Under the pieces are notes generated by a model. That model was not told the DNA's origin. It did not search any database and saw only the letters and a program-made list of their open reading frames with translations. Below are positions 33,922 through 45,246 of a stretch of DNA of 64,000 nt, in pieces (positions within the stretch are counted from its first letter, which is position 1; the number at the start of each line of letters is the position of its first letter). The stretch is from Symbiodinium microadriaticum (lineage: Eukaryota > Sar > Dinophyceae > Suessiales > Symbiodiniaceae). Position numbers and translations under genes: made by a program. The stretch spans positions 50,660 to 114,659 of the forward strand of contig LSRX01000541.1 of the NCBI GenBank assembly GCA_001939145.1. The letters are read 5' to 3'.

Positions 33922-34275
33922 AGAAGCCAAGGCGCGAAAGCCCCAAGGGCAAGTGGGTATCCCTGCGCAGACAGCAGCAAGGTCACTCCGCCAACCATAC
34001 TGCCACCTCCGAAATCCTACGCTGGCAAGCCCCGAAACCCCCCTAGGGCCCCAGGGTTTAGGGTTAGGGTTTAGGGTTTAGGGTGTAAAACCTTGGACCT
34101 GAAGCCCTAAAGCCTAAATCTTTCCGAAAATCGCGGATGTAAAACACTGGGCAGTGTTTCATGTTGAACTCAACTGAATCCAAGCAAACTTACTGTGAGA
34201 GCAGGTTTCGGAGTCGAACGCGCCAACTATAATATGGAGTCAGCAGTCGACAGCAACAGCAACGGCAACGGCAAC

Positions 34276-34331
<56 letters not shown>

Positions 34332-35208
34332 CAAGAATAATAACAACAACAATGGGCAATTGTCATGGCAAAAACAACATATGCGTCAAATTCTCAGTAG
34401 TGCACAAACCAATCGCAGAGGCCAATGAGGAATAAGTTAGAGTCGTGATACAGAGCAAATCCACACCCCTGTCTCCAACACTCAAGGTGTACTACTAAGT
34501 ACAGCCTCAACATTCCGTATCTTCCCCGCAAGCCCTTTGAAATACTGGAACCAGATCCTTTAAAGCCATCACCACACAGTCAATTTCAACTGTTCGCATC
34601 TACCCTAAGGCTAAAATTTGGGGTCAGGTAGACTTTGAGTTTGCCTTGCAGGGGTGGCCACGAGCAGGGTTGTTGATACCTAACTCGGGGGTTACAGGCA
34701 ATTTTAACTATAGTTACCTTCAATAGAACATTTTGGAACTATACAGGACTTCTTACACAGCCTTCTGATCCCTTACTTGATTACCGAAAACAAAACTAGA
34801 AGACGAGTGGCCCGAAAGCTTCATTTTCCAAGAGTTTAGCGCTATGTAAAGTCATAGAGTCAAGTACGTAAAGTCATAGAGTCAAGTGCACAGTTTGAGT
34901 ACATAGAATCTGCAGGCGATCACAAACTCCTGCCAAAACCAGAGGTTCAACGATCGCATGCCAATGATTTCCATGACTTCAAGACACGTCATACATCGAC
35001 ATTTAAAAGAAAAACAAAACCTCGGGTATACTCAGCTCGGGCCTCTATCGGTCGGCCTCCTTACAAGGACTTGCTGCACCATGCGGGGGACTCGCTCATG
35101 CGGGGGATTCGCCATTGCTGCATTCGCATGCCTGCCTGGGACGGTTGCACCGGCAACCCGAACGACGACGGACATGCCATCTTGCAATTGCTTCTCCGTC
35201 CCGGATAA
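33922..35208 (+). CDS. Run of exon-like islands ending with an 88-codon open stretch
   Basis: 33922-34030 ([20 protein letters not shown]), 34202-34424 (CAG/GCA tract then [23 protein letters not shown]), 34455-34487, 34532-34605 ([20 protein letters not shown]), 34764-34843 ([20 protein letters not shown]) and 34943-35208. The last starts after AACCAG, lacks an early ATG, and reads [60 protein letters not shown] and [10 protein letters not shown] then TAA. Eighty-eight open codons are rarely random. No family recognised. Confidence 0.4.
34250..34328. repeat. (CAG)n microsatellite with AACGGC interruptions
   Basis: Open in all three plus frames (poly-Ser, poly-Gln, poly-Ala), so it does not decide the frame of the island around it. 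Confidence 0.9.
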
Positions 35209-35221
35209 AGATACAAACTCC

Positions 35222-35252
<31 letters not shown>

Positions 35253-35515
35253 GCCAGCCAGCCAGCCAGACAGCCAGCCAGCCAGGCAGGCTCGCACCAC
35301 GCACGCACGTACGCACACAGACACACGTACACGCACGCACACACGGAGACAGACACACACACACACACACAGAGACACAAACACACAAACACACACACAC
35401 ACAAACGCAGAGAGAGAGAGAGAGACACACAGAGACAGAGATGCACGCACGCACGAACGCATGCACGCACACACGCATGCATGCGCACATGCATACAGAG
35501 ACGGAAAAGCACAGA
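35222..35515. repeat. ~290-bp CA-rich satellite-like tract (CA, CAGC, CACG, GAGA units)
   Basis: Long purine/pyrimidine alternating tract. Cys/Val-rich frames on the minus strand and His/Thr-rich frames on the plus strand are repeat translation. Confidence 0.9.
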
Positions 35516-35599
35516 CAGATCTGCACGCCCCGATGTCAACATACGCGATATCTACGTCCCCGGAGCGCTATACCCTAAACCCTAAACCCCTGAACCCGT

Positions 35600-37130
35600 C
35601 ATTGAGCCCTTTGCCCCCCAGCTAACCAATGCCTTGCCGTACTGCCCGCCCAGGCTACCTGCTGGGCTTTTGTTACGGATTTTAGTTCAAGTTACCATCA
35701 TGAGGTGCTATACTAAGTAATGTGGCTTTCTTATTATGGTTCTCCGTAAACCCTAGACCCTAAACCCAAACCTCCTTAAAGTGGTTTCCTCATTCTGGTA
35801 CCTTACTTTAAATGCATTGCCAAGAACCCAACCTGTCACAGAGTGCTGGCAAGTTTCTGGTTTAAGGCAGTTTTTTGTTTCGAGAGGGGGGTTTAGGGTT
35901 TCGGGGTTTAGGGCTGAGAGTTTGGGGTTACCAGAAGCTTCCTTATGCCTAGTCCTCGAATTTACCTAAACCAAAATAAAAACCCGAGCCCCTGAACCCT
36001 GGCTTCTGAAACTTGACCATCCGAGTACCTCGAGATGGGGGCCGGGATTGGTGTAGTTAGGGTTTGGGGCTTTAGGGGTTTAGGGTTTATAGGGCTTAGG
36101 CTTTGGAGGTTACGGGTTGGGGTTTAGGGTTTAGGGTGATGGAACGTCTGGTGTCCTTCTTGGTAACCAGCGATGTGAAATCCTAGTAGCAGTATGCTCA
36201 TACAAATCAGCCGACACAGCCTCAATTCAACAACCCAGAATCTAGAAAACCCTAAACCCTAAACCCCTAAGCTTTGGCAGGTAAAGTCAAAAAGCAACCG
36301 CCCCTTAAGTATCATCTGCGGGACGTGAGAAGGAGTCTCAGAGGACCATAACGGGACCCCAAAATAGATAGCAGGACCCGTGTGCTAAGGACCCACAAAA
36401 TAGGGCAAGCCTAATGTAGGGGCCTTAATAATTAGACTAGGGTTTTTTGGGGTACATTATACTATATCTATAAGAAGGAACGCCCCCAAATAGTATAATA
36501 GGTAAGAGTTAAAGCCCTTAGATTAACTTGAAGAGACCGTGCCCCCACGAATCTGCGTCCAGGAGCTGTAGAAGGAGGATGACAATGCCGCCGATGCCAC
36601 CGTGCACGCGGTCAAGGTGCCGATGAATTCTGTCGGCCGCGGTGGAGGGTTTACGGACTGTAGGGTTTGGAATATAGGACTGCAGCAGTGTTTGCCTAAA
36701 ACCTGAACCCTAATTAAAGCGTTTGGGGATATACGCAAGACGTCCGAGGCTGAAAAGGCTGTGGATTAAGGGCTCTGGTGTCTACAGCTGAGTGTTTTGA
36801 GGTCCAGGGCTGTTCGGGTGAGGGTATTTCGGGTGTTGAAGTAGATTCGATCACAGGTGGAGATGCGCAGTTTAGTATCGGCCAGTAGTGCAACCAAACT
36901 TGTTGTCAGTCTTTGAGGTCATGTGGATCCAAACACTAAACTTCATGCCTGAAGCACAACGAATCACCAATGCCCCAAGCTGCAAACCCTGGCCCTAAAC
37001 CCTGAAACTAACCCCTCCACCCCATACCCTAAACCCTAACAGCCTGAATCCATTTTCCATGCACCGCTTGCCTCAGGGGCCTTCGGTGAAATCCGGCCAG
37101 TGCGACATTCTTAAGCCATATATGATTGGA
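35600..37130 (+). CDS. Run of exon-like islands, one with an in-frame TAG
   Basis: 35600-35713 (CPPANQCLAVLPAQATCWAF), 36190-36240, 36283-36329 (KKQPPLKYHLRD before GTGAGAAG), 36530-36643 (ETVPPRICVQEL, TAG, KEDDNAADATVHAVKVPMNS), 36876-36990 (YRPVVQPNLLSVFEVMWIQT, LNFMPEAQRITNAPSCK) and 37041-37130 (NPFSMHRLPQGPSVKSGQCD). The TAG at 36569-36571 may be the end of an intron (CTGTAG). No family recognised. Confidence 0.3.
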
Positions 37131-37198
37131 ATTTAGGGCCTGGGGCTCAGGGTTTTGGAGGATCTAACCCTAAACCCTATTAGCTTAGGTTTGACTTA

Positions 37199-37312
37199 CC
37201 CAGAGAATCCAAAATACCCCCTAACTAAGGAATATACCGTAAACCATAATATTAAAAGGCCCGCTATAGTTTTAAGGTCTGTTCCTAGTTTAAGGCGTAT
37301 TGGGTTCCCTGG
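37199..37312. mobile_element. Family C inverted-repeat element
   Basis: CCAGAGAATCCAAAATACCC ... GTATTGGGTTCCCTGG. No clear direct repeat around it. Confidence 0.8.
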
Positions 37313-37522
37313 GTATGTTCAACATCCTGACACGCCAGCAGCCCTAAATCCCAAGTCTGCGAATTCTGACACGGATGTCACCCAACAAAACAGCAGGCCC
37401 TAAACCCCCAAACCCCAAAGCCATACGCCCTAAGCCCCTGAACTACACCTCTAAACTAAACCCTGACGCCTCTAACACCTAAACCCTAAACCCTGAGAGC
37501 TTAAACCCTACACTCTAATAAG

Positions 37523-37555
37523 AGGGTGCGGAGCGTCTCCAGGGATGTGCGACAG
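37523..37555 (+). CDS. Micro-exon-like island, 11 codons
   Basis: AATAAG|AGG..GACAG|GTGAGG: both borders are canonical and the frame RVRSVSRDVRQ is open. A 33-bp island is too short to prove. Confidence 0.2.
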
Positions 37556-38001
37556 GTGAGGGCTCTGGCTTCGCTATGAAAGGGCTTAGGGTGTAGAGGG
37601 TGAGGGGTTCAGGGTTTAGGGTTTAGAGTTTGCGTTAATGGAAAAGTGCTCCATAAGGAAATAAGGTGCTGTTGTAGGGGCCTGAATCAACGGAATAGGG
37701 TTGTGGGTGGTGTTCTTATAGCAGCTAGAGTCTTAGGAGCATGACTGTATGTGGACTAAACGGCGATACGATTAGTAGTTATTCCTGCCTCTATGTTGCA
37801 AGCTCGACGAAAGAAGGCAGAAGATGCCCACTTTATGCTCTAAGCGCATGGCAAAACCCGGGAACTTACCCTACAAAGGGTCCTTTAGAATAGCACGCGA
37901 AGGTATAATATTATTAAAACCTAAGGACAGCACTATATACTAAAATTCCGACCCCTGTGCTACCTCGGCCCACTTCCCGTGATGTGATCTCGGCATTGAA
38001 G

Positions 38002-38515
38002 TAGCCATTCATGAAAGCTGATCCTGGGCAACAACGGGATAAGGCTGTTGATGGAAACAACGGTATAGTACTCTTCTATGGTTCCAACATAGCTGCCTAA
38101 ACACGGGGCTCAGTGTATCTTATACCATTCTTATACTAAACCAAACCCTATACCCCTAAACCCCTAAACCCTAAACCCTAAACCCCTATAAGGGAAGCAC
38201 AAAATTCAGTGTAATGGTCCCTATTCCGCCCTGTGTGTTACCAAGATGGGGCGCTTTGGGGAATCTATACTTCTAATGTAGGAACCTGATCAAGAAACCC
38301 TGGGCCATTAATAGGGTTCTTCTATGAACCCCAATATATTGGGGTTATAGGGCCAGGGTTTCTTCATCAGGTTCCTAAGTTACCAAGGAACCCTAAGGAA
38401 CAGCATTGGTATTCATTCAGGCTTCCACAATAGCGAGGTGATGGAAGGACAACGCTAAGGGCGGGAAATTCCGTGAAATCTTGGGACGTTGCGTTGTCGT
38501 CGTTTCAAGAGCTAA
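38002..38515 (+). CDS. Exon-like islands either side of a family I element
   Basis: 38002-38100 reads PFMKADPGQQRDKAVDGNNG, IVLFYGSNIAA and TAA. A coding-like stretch in the same frame lies just upstream, ending ISALK and TAG. 38455-38515 reads DNAKGGKFREILGRCVVVVS. Function unknown. Confidence 0.3.
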
Positions 38516-38639
38516 CAACCTAAGCCCCTAAACCCCTAAGGCTTTGTGGTTAAAGTTTAGGGTTTAAGCTTTCAGGGTTTGAGCTTAGGGTTTTGGGGTG
38601 TAGGGCTTAGGGTTGAGGGTTTGAGGGTTCAGGGCTTTG

Positions 38640-38765
38640 TACTTGGAGGCCCAGGGGACTTAGTAAGTAGGATATAAGTATAGAGCTATAAGTACCCTGA
38701 ATGGAGTTACCCCAGTTAGAACCCTACTTATAACCGACATACTAAGTCCCCGGGGCCTCCAAGTA
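38640..38765. mobile_element. Family A inverted-repeat element, near-consensus
   Basis: Begins TACTTGGAGGCCCAGGGG and ends CCCCGGGGCCTCCAAGTA. An exon-like island (VADITEIQEL) starts at the AG a few bases after it. Confidence 0.9.
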
Positions 38766-39125
38766 GGATTAGGAGTCGCCGATATCACGGAAATTCAGGA
38801 GCTGCCTAGGATTGGGATCGCGGTTTTGGGGTTTAGGGCTTTGGGGGTTTAGAGCCTTTTGCTTAAGGGCTTTTGCGTTAATTGAGAATGGCTTTAGAGT
38901 TTGGGGCTTAGGATGGAAGGTTTCGAGCTGGGATCTCTAGGATGGAGGGTTTAGAGCTGGGTGTTTAGGATGGAGGGCTGAGGTTGAGGATGGAGTTTCT
39001 ATCAGGTTAAGGATACTTGGAGGTTCATGGGTGGTTGTAAGTGGGGTTATAAGTAGGGTAACTATAGTTAGCACCCAAATTTGGGGACTTGTATCCCCAC
39101 TTATAACTACCCATGAACCTGCAAG

Positions 39126-39710
39126 TAGTGTCCGGGGTGTGGAGCCACGTGGCCGAAACCAAAGGCGATGTTGGTCGGAGAGAGCAGCCATATCCTCGGA
39201 GCATCAAAAGTCTCGAAGATTTGGATCAACCTAGGGCGGGTTTAGGGTTTACCCAGGTTGTCCATTGTAATTACTTCCTTTCTTGGTTAACCAATTTTAT
39301 GGGGTAGGGAACTACAGTGGAAACTATAGGTAGACCCCATGCAGTACATTCACGCCTTTCGGTCTTTCGGCAGTCAATCCTATCTGCTCGGGAACACAGC
39401 CCCAAAATGAACCAAACTTTCGTTATGAGTGCGGAGAAGGCTTTTGATGATTAGGCCCAGAAGACATCCATTAAAGGCACCGTGGACGTGCCTTAACACC
39501 CCCCCCCCGCCAAAAAAAAACCGGCGCTCACATCATGAAGCGGCTAGATTCCAACACGAATTGACCCTTAACATGCTTTAACGTGTTTAAGGTATGTTCC
39601 TTCAATAAGGGGTTGTGGAGTCTCTGTGGGCAGACGTGTCTGTCATCATACAGACCAGAGTTGAAGGTGGGTTTGAGGTGAGGGAGGCTCGGGGCTGTAG
39701 TCCACAGCCC
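39126..39710 (+). CDS. Exon-like islands that begin exactly at repeat-element ends
   Basis: 39126-39236 starts at the AAGTAG end of a diverged family A element and reads SGVWSHVAETKGDVGRREQP, YPRSIKSLEDLDQPRA before GT. 39632-39710 starts just after a family C remnant and reads DVSVIIQTRVEGGFEVREAR. Confidence 0.35.
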
Positions 39711-40073
39711 GGTTTAGGGTTAACAGTTTAGAGCTTAAGGATTAGAGTTTAGGGTTTGGAGTTTAGAGTTTAGGGTTTAGGGTTCTACAACGGGTTTTGG
39801 GGGTTCTAGAAGTCTGGCCACTCTAAGTATCCTTTAGCAATGGTCTCATGGTCCTAAACACTGGGTATTTAGGCGAGACTTGAACCCTAAGTGTCTAAGC
39901 ACCGAATAATCCTATACTCCCAGATATTTACCCAGATAACTACTACGGATTAGGGTTTGGGGTTTAGGGTTTTGGGTTTACTATCCGTACCGATTATTGG
40001 GTCCGTTGGACCCTTCGGGGAAGGTAGTTGGGCTCTCTGGGTGGGGTTCGGGTTGACTCGTTGATGGTTCAGG

Positions 40074-41384
40074 CCGACAGCGTCCACGAAACCTCCCCCA
40101 AAACCCGAAAGCTCTTAACAACCCCATTTAGGGCTGAGGGTTCCGGGATGACCCAGCCTCCATGTAGTAGATCCTTATAAGCCTTAAAGGGGTTCCTATA
40201 TAGGTACTTTAAGGCGTAAGTATATGGGTAGTCTCTCAAATCAGGGTCCCGTTTTAAGCCACCAATATATAGTACGGCACCCTGATAAAAAGGACCCTGA
40301 CCCTATTTTAGAACTACCCATACTTTCTGGCTACATATGGGTACATGGAGCCTCAGGGCTTAAGACCTCGACCCTCTGAAACCAAGACCGTTCGAAGGCC
40401 AGTCAAGGCGCAGGGGGTCCGGCCAGAGGGCAACGACCTGCAAGGTGTTGAGCTTTCGAAGAACTCCCAAAACTGTTTAGGGTTTAGGGTTTTAGGGTAT
40501 AGGGTTTTAGGGTACTATATGGGTAGTTCTCTAAAGTAGGGTCCCTTTTTGGGGTTCCTTAAAGGGAGCTATAAGGGTTTATAGGGTTTAGGGATAAGGG
40601 CATTATATGGGTAGTTTAGGGAGCACTTGTCCATGGGGCTCTTAATGCCTTAGGGTTTAGGGGCTCTTTGCATATCCACACTGGAATTAAAATCACGTTC
40701 CAATTTTTCAAGGAGGTGACAAGCTTTCAATGTCATCCGTCCTAAACCCTAATCCCTTATATAACCGTGAAACCGTTGAGGGGAAGGGGGAGGAGGCGAA
40801 GGGGAGGGTGAGTCCGGATTCTGCGAGTCGGATCTATAGGTCTAGGGGGTCTAAGGTTTAGGCAATAGGCGTTAGGGCTTCAGGCCTAGAACTGTGAGTT
40901 TCGGCACTGATACGGCTGTACACTGTAGCAATTCAAATTTCAATTAGACCTCCGGCTAATAAACGCCCTTCCATAGAAGAGGAGCATCACGATGGGAATA
41001 CTATAGAAATTCTAAGGCATAGGCCTTAGAAAAGAATGGTGGGATTGTTCGTCAGGGTCCCACAGGGGACCTAATCCCAAGATTCCTTTAAAAGGACCCC
41101 AAACAAAAAGAGCCCTTAAAGGAGCCCTCAGAACAAGACCTTCGGTCTAGAGTTTACGGCTAAAGGTTTCTTTGGGGCTTAGGGATTACTTGGAGGCCCA
41201 ATGGAAATTTTAATTAGGGTAGCTCCATTTAGGGTACTTAGAACTCTACTTATGGCCTACTTACGAAGTCCGCTGGGCCTCTAAGAAGGGATTATCGAGT
41301 GTAAAGTCGACATCTCTTCCTTCGCCTTTCGAACTTCTGGCGCGGAAGCAGTTTTGCCATCCTTCTGGGGGCCACCGGGGGTGA
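40074..41384 (+). CDS. Run of exon-like islands, product unknown
   Basis: 40074-40165 (ADSVHETSPKTRKLLTTPFR), 40345-40474 (PSETKTVRRPVKAQGVRPEG, NDLQGVELSKNSQNC), 40665-40712 (HIHTGIKITFQFFKE before GTGACA), 40777-40808 (before GTGAGT), 40899-40945 and 41309-41384 (VDISSFAFRTSGAEAVLPSF, WGPPG before GTGAAG). Confidence 0.3.
40220..40332. mobile_element. Family D inverted-repeat element
   Basis: ATGGGTAGTCTCTCAAATCA ... TTTTAGAACTACCCAT. Other copies: 4220-4333 and 4629-4742 (inside the duplication), 8895-9010, 52,905-53,006, 60,830-60,935, and a part at 17,405-17,505. Confidence 0.8.
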
Positions 41385-41516
41385 AGATCTGAACGAACCG
41401 GACTCGCGGGGTTGAGGGTTTAGGACTTTAGGGTTTAGGGGTTTAGGGTTTAGGGCTTCAGGGTTTAGGGCTTTGGGGTTTTAGGGTTTAGGGCTTTAGG
41501 GTTTCAAGGGGTTCAG

Positions 41517-41639
41517 GGCTCTTTGCTTTCGATATGAACAACTGGCGCGACATCGTCCGTCAGCTCAAACGGCAGGGGAATAGACAGAATCTGAGTATAC
41601 ACCTGTGGGACTTCACCGCAGGATGTCTTTGGGTTGAAG
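41517..41639 (+). CDS. Exon-like island; competing minus-strand frame
   Basis: After GGTTCAG the plus frame reads LFAFDMNNWRDIVRQLKRQG, NRQNLSIHLWDFTAGCLWVE and ends GAAG|GTGTGT. The minus strand of 41,513-41,850 gives about 110 codons with one in-frame TAA (TEWEMGSLAMMMTSNLLPFN; then SCGEVPQVYTQILSIPLPFE, LTDDVAPVVHIESK). Only one can be right. Confidence 0.3.
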
Positions 41640-41910
41640 GTGTGTAACTTCTTTGCTACATGGTGTGAAGATTCGTGCGGTGCGACAAGTGACAAGGGAG
41701 GCTTGATTTGCCCTCCTGTTTAAAACACACTTGCGATGACAATCCCCCCAAAATGTTCGTCTGAGTACCTGGATTCGACATAGCCGCCGTTGAATGGGAG
41801 CAAGTTCGAGGTCATCATCATGGCGAGTGATCCCATCTCCCATTCCGTGCAAGGTTCCAAACTCCCTAAACCCTAAGGCCCGGACTTCATGAACTGTTTA
41901 GTGTTTAGGC

Positions 41911-43391
41911 TTTAGAAACGCTCGAAGACCTACGCAAACCTGAAACGCTCGCATGCTGACTCTGGCAGAAAGCAGGCAGGGCCGACCGACACGAGCTTTT
42001 CCACGACCTGCATCGACAGGAGTCTATACCCATACGCTCCAAAGTAGCTCATTTCTGGGATTACCTCATAGGATCCTAATTATGAACCCAAAAAGGAACT
42101 ACTATGGAGCCCATGGGTAGGTGCTAAAGAGAGTCCAAAGGACACAACAATTATGTACTTTGGTTACGCATGGTACTGTTGATGATATAAACCCTGCATT
42201 ACCTTAAGGACCCTAAACTATAGGAATCTCGGTCTATTCCTTATTGTGGTGGTAATGCAGGATTTATATCGTCAACCGTAGTATTGGCAATTATGTAGGC
42301 CCAAAACCCAAAACCCTAAACCCAAAAACCCAAAACCCTAAACCCTAAACCCTAAATCCTAGGTTGGGGCTTAAGGGTTTTTGGGAGACTCTATGACTAC
42401 TGGTGGGACCCTTAGGGCCTGAGAGAAACATCCACATCCCAGCAAGGCCCCGCACTTAGGTTCTCGGCTTTATGGCTTAGGTTTAGGGGCTTAGGGGTTT
42501 AGGGTTTAGGGGTGTAGGGGTTTAGGGGTTCAGGGGTTTAGGGGTTTAGGGTTTAGAGGTTTAGGGGTTTAGGGGATTGGGGTTTAGGGGTTTAGGGGTT
42601 TAGGGGTTTAGGGATTTAGGGGTTTAGGGGTTTAGGGGTTTAGGGTTTAGGGGTTTAGGGGTTTAGGGGATTTGGTTTTAGGGTTTAGGGCTGGGACTCG
42701 ACCGTTGAGATCTAGCAGAAGCAGATCGTCCGGTTGGGTTCGGAGGAAGGTTTAGGGTTTAGGGTTTAGACCGTATACACCCTAAACCCAAACCCTAAAC
42801 ACTAAACCCGAGCACCCTCATGGAGCTGCGCCAACTACGACCTTACTTACAGGTTCGTAGGACCCTTACAAAACCGTAGAAGGCCCCCCTGAGGCCTGCT
42901 ATCTGCTAGACAACAACAGTCCTGAAACCCAACCAACCCAACCGACCCTCACCTGTAGCTGTAACCCTAAACTTAAACCCGCCCCCCCCCCCACCCACTA
43001 TGACACTAAACCCTAAGCCTTGAAAGTGAGAGGCTAAAAGCCCAACCAACCCTGACTGCTTTGCGCAGCGTTCTCGGATTCAGAACAGCGGTGAAGGATC
43101 TGAGTGTAAAGAGGGCTTCCGTCAGGCTATCTGTAGGCTTCAGGGAAAAGCTTTGGGCTTAAGGCTTTACCACGCTCATGTGGGCATAGAGAGGAACACA
43201 ACAACCAAAACACAGCACCAGTTAGTACAACATCATGCAATATCTTGGGGACTGTCGGTGCTATGATCTTTTACCTGACAGGAAGGCGCCATCCTTTTCT
43301 GCAACACCGACCGCCAGATTGCGATACAGAGTCATGCGTGATTGAGAACGCCGTTGCCACGCAGAGGCACGAAGTCTTAAGCTTGGTTTCG
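41911..43391 (+). CDS. Run of exon-like islands, product unknown
   Basis: 41911-42046 (KRSKTYANLKRSHADSGRKQ, AGPTDTSFSTTCIDRSLYPY), 42708-42749 (QKQIVRLGSEE before GT), 42811-42856 (SWSCANYDLTYR before GTTCGT), 43064-43267 (FRQAICRLQGKALGLRLYHA, HVGIERNTTTKTQHQLVQHH) and 43281-43391 (RRHPFLQHRPPDCDTESCVI, ENAVATQRHEVLSLVS before GTAGGC). The last two are adjacent and are the best. Confidence 0.35.
42173..42280. mobile_element. Family B inverted-repeat element
   Basis: GTACTGTTGATGATATAAAC ... GGATTTATATCGTCAACCGTAG. Confidence 0.85.
42479..42695. repeat. Interstitial TTTAGGG/TTTAGGGG array
   Basis: About 215 bp dominated by the octamer TTTAGGGG with some heptamers. Comparable blocks: 8725-8850, 10,500-10,720, 41,415-41,510, 55,770-55,860 (CCCTAAAA type), 61,085-61,150 and 61,295-61,545; shorter runs occur about every 0.3-0.5 kb in both orientations. 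Confidence 0.95.
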
Positions 43392-43636
43392 GTAGGCCAA
43401 AAACCCTGAACCCCTAAACCCTAAACCCCTAAACCCTAAAACCCTAAACCCTAGAACCCTAAAGCCCTAAACCCTAAAACCCTAAACTCTAAACCCCGTG
43501 AAGGTGCGACCAGTTCTGGCCAGAGGTCGAAGGTTCCGTTCTCAGCGAGAGTTTAGAAGCGTGGACCTCAGTGGCTTCACTTGGCTTGGAGGTTAAGGTT
43601 TTCGTTTTAGGGTTTAGGGTTTAAGGGTTTAAGGGT

Positions 43637-44209
43637 TTAAGGGTTTAAGGGTTTAGGGTTTAGGGTTTTAGGGTTTAGGGTGTAGGGTTTAGGGTTTGGG
43701 CGGCGCTCCGCTGGGAGAAGAGAGAAATATGCGAATGAACGACCAAGGAGCTTCATGTCCACTAGAAATGAGTAAAAGGTAATTACCGTGTCGACCCCAC
43801 TTCGAGAGTAAGCAGCACCTGAAGCAGCAGCAGGCCGGATCTCTGGTTGCTCTCTGCCCCCTACCCATCGCTTGCAGTAATCTCGAGCGTGGCGTCTGAT
43901 GAACCCAAGCCGAGCCGATGGAAAGGTTACGTAATGACGAGATGTAGCCAAGCCATGCTGCGAAAGGTGTGCAGGCACACTGCGCGGCTTGACCAAAAGT
44001 AACGTCGCCAAGTAGTGCCTCACAGCTTCAAGCTCTGTGTCGAGATGCATATTGGCGCGAGTAGGCCACGGCCAGGGCGGCCAGGGCTCGACGAGCAACA
44101 AATTCTGAGCGCTGGCTTCGTCAACGTGCTTTCCGGGCTCCACTCCGTCACATGTCACGTGAACCATCGAGGCTCTCCGAAATTTTCTTCCCAAACCTTC
44201 CTTACTCAA
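43637..44209 (-). CDS. Uncharacterised coding segment with KLLGRSF motif
   Basis: A 190-codon open frame on the minus strand, too long to be chance at this base composition, although its last ~25 codons are translated telomere repeat (NPKTLNPKPLNP), so the true exon probably ends near 43,700. Readable parts include VEPGKHVDEASAQNLLLVEP, HLDTELEAVRHYLATLLLVK and YSFLVDMKLLGRSFAYFSLL. The last motif recurs upstream on the same strand (YLFLLDLKLLGRAFLVGFFL at about 44,760-44,820), which points to an internal or tandem duplication. It may be a downstream exon or a second copy of the gene at 44,272-45,246. No family recognised. Confidence 0.5.
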   Translation of the reverse strand: MSKEGLGRKFRRASMVHVTCDGVEPGKHVDEASAQNLLLVEPWPPWPWPTRANMHLDTELEAVRHYLATLLLVKPRSVPAHLSQHGLATSRHYVTFPSARLGFIRRHARDYCKRWVGGREQPEIRPAAASGAAYSRSGVDTVITFYSFLVDMKLLGRSFAYFSLLPAERRPNPKPYTLNPKTLNPKPLNP

Positions 44210-44271
44210 TCTTGGCAGATAAGAAAAGACAGCAGATGAGCTGAATTCCTTTGAAACCGGGGACCTGCCTA

Positions 44272-45246
44272 CTACATCCTGAGGAAACCTGTCTTGTTGT
44301 TCGCAATATCATAGCATACCCTGAACCCTGACGTCAGCTCAGCAAGCCCTATATCACGCCAAGCTTCAGAGGCAGACAATGCCAGGTCAAGGTTTTTCAT
44401 GTGCATGTGGGTGCCCGAAGTTTCATGACAGAAAGTGGGATGGGATTCACCAAAGCTTTCGTCAAAACGCCACACACGACGGACTCCACTCACCTCCGCA
44501 AGCGCCGAACCGCTATGTTTCCATCTTTTCCCTGTGCTCCGCTCGAGAACCTGCACAGTAGCCCACGCTGCATCCCGGTCGCCAAGTGTTGTGCAAATGC
44601 CCAGCTGGCATAAGCCCGCATCTTGACGGTCCAGAATGTAGAGTAACAGGACGTCTGCGTAGGGTCGTATTTCGAATTCGCTCAACACGCCATTCACCCA
44701 GCAATAGTTTACCAAGGTGTACCTGAGGCTTGAAGGTGTGGAGCCGCGCCTTACTTAAAGAAAGAATCCTACCAGAAATGCACGGCCAAGGAGCTTCAGA
44801 TCCAGTAGAAACAAATAAGCACCACTCGTCTCCTCGTTCTCGACGCCCCCTGTCACACTGACTTCCCGGGGTGTGTGGGGCGTTGTGACGGATCCCGTGT
44901 TTGACCACTCAACCTGCGGCCTGAGGACGTTTGCAACTTGAGATTCCGTGGTGGCATCCCTGCTCAGGAGCTCTGACCGTGTCAACACATCGTCACTGAG
45001 CGCTGGCCGGTGACAGAAGGGACATCCCCGGGCCTGACACTGGGCCGACAGGCAAATCGAAATCCGACTTCGATTGGACCCTCTGCCGGGGCAGTTGGGC
45101 TCGGGGCATGTAAACGTGTGAATGGTGCCTTGGCCACAGGTGTCAAAGTACCAGCACTTCTCCATTGGGTCCATGGCACCGTGCAGGGGGCACTGCGACA
45201 CCACCTCGACAGAACCCGCTTGAAGACAAAAAGACCGATGCACCAA
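44272..45246 (-). CDS. Cys-rich protein of unknown family, two long in-frame segments separated by one TAA
   Basis: Segment 1 (45246-44755) begins after a pyrimidine-rich stretch and an AG (ttttgtcttcaag), so its real start may be a splice acceptor near 45,220 rather than the ATG. It has a Cys/His cluster: CPLHG, CWYFDTC, FTCPEPNC, CLSAQC and CQARGCPFC, which could bind zinc. Segment 2 (44715-44272; 147 codons) is in the same frame (LSEFEIRPYADVLLLYILDR, DAAWATVQVLERSTGKRWKH). Only one TAA and 13 further open codons lie between. Either the gene is broken, or a small intron or an error is hidden there. A frame of this length is very unlikely by chance. Confidence 0.55.

Noticed and set aside
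35061-35585. Several 100-155 aa open frames on both strands (Cys/Val-rich, His/Thr-rich)
   Set aside because: They are translations of the CA-rich tract at 35,222-35,515; all frames are open because the repeat has no stops.
44513-44908. Second minus-strand frame of 131 aa
   Set aside because: Overlaps the longer Cys-rich frame in another phase; less protein-like.
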